This document shows positions 14,511 through 14,586 of a stretch of 14,586 nt of DNA, one piece after another. Under the pieces are notes generated by a model that searched no databases, was not told the DNA's origin, and worked only from the letters and a program-made list of their open reading frames with translations. Numbering within the stretch: position 1 is the stretch's first letter; every line of letters begins with the position of its first letter. A program made the translations under genes and the position numbers. The stretch is from assembly GCA_029261435.1 (NCBI GenBank), contig JAJDBI010000289.1, positions 1 to 14,586 on the forward strand, given 5' to 3'. Origin of the DNA: Nitrospinaceae bacterium. GTDB lineage: Bacteria; Nitrospinota; Nitrospinia; Nitrospinales; VA-1.

Positions 14511-14586
14511 CTATCTTTTTTTAGCTTTAGCTTTTTTCTTAACTACTTTTTTCTTCGCAGCTTTTTTCTTAACTACTTTTTTCTTT
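14511..14586 (-). CDS. C-terminal tail of lysine-rich (histone H1-like) protein, cut by window edge
   Basis: On the minus strand the last 24 codons before TAG (14511-14513) read almost entirely as lysine with paired Val-Val and Ala-Ala, in a 10-residue period (KKKVVKKKAA). Such tails occur on bacterial histone H1-like proteins, on HU proteins with C-terminal extensions and on some other nucleic-acid-binding proteins. The folded part lies right of the window, so the protein cannot be named. A nucleic-acid-binding tail is the likely role. Confidence 0.7.
   Translation of the reverse strand, partial: KKKVVKKKAAKKKVVKKKAKAKKR
14529..14586. repeat. 30-bp tandem repeat encoding K/A/V-rich decapeptide
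   Basis: Bases 14529-14555 and 14559-14585 are identical over 27 nt, giving a 30-bp period that equals ten codons of the minus-strand lysine-rich tail. The array continues to or past the window edge, so copy number is unknown. Confidence 0.85.

Overview
The window reads as a chromosomal segment of a Gram-negative bacterium with medium-low GC. It carries single-copy housekeeping genes (glnS, dnaN, a tRNA-Arg, an RlmI-type rRNA methyltransferase) and a cell-wall pair (M23 peptidase and monofunctional transglycosylase MtgA) that implies a thin peptidoglycan layer. A phylum cannot be fixed from sequence reading alone. A Nitrospinota or deltaproteobacterial type of lineage is only a guess, prompted by the FG-GAP/ASPIC-UnbV protein, the lysine-rich histone-like tail and the general gene style.

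Layout. (1) Positions 1-782 are the edge of a probable integrated element: a tyrosine recombinase, cut at its N-terminus by the window edge, lies tail-to-tail with a tRNA-Arg(UCU). The element would extend leftwards out of view. (2) Positions 895-1691 hold a minus-strand crcB/DUF190 fluoride-resistance operon with a recognisable promoter whose spacer is a perfect palindrome. (3) Positions 1743-4835 hold a 1030-residue minus-strand protein that joins an ArsP/DUF318-like permease to a seven-repeat FG-GAP propeller and an ASPIC/UnbV domain. This is the most unusual object here. (4) Positions 5046-6734 hold glnS, starting at TTG. (5) Positions 6756-8474 hold a soluble PAS-GAF histidine kinase without a partner regulator. 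(6) Positions 8475-8809 are AT-rich and non-coding, with two inverted repeats and the dnaN promoter. (7) Positions 8810-9916 hold dnaN on its own. (8) Positions 9926-11053 hold a radical SAM protein of the spore-photoproduct-lyase-like family. (9) Positions 11180-14379 hold a co-directional run of M23 peptidase, mtgA and an rlmI-like gene. (10) At the right edge is the C-terminal tail of a minus-strand lysine/alanine/valine-rich protein made of a 30-bp tandem repeat.

How the genes work together. Most are independent housekeeping units. Two functional pairs are supported: crcB with DUF190, which are 1 nt apart, and M23 peptidase with MtgA, which cover peptidoglycan hydrolysis/remodelling and glycan polymerisation. 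Three minus-strand genes (permease fusion, kinase, radical SAM protein) lack a clear Shine-Dalgarno sequence, and two of them have -10-like sequences almost touching the start codon, which suggests leaderless transcripts. No CRISPR array, insertion sequence, rRNA or origin of replication was seen.
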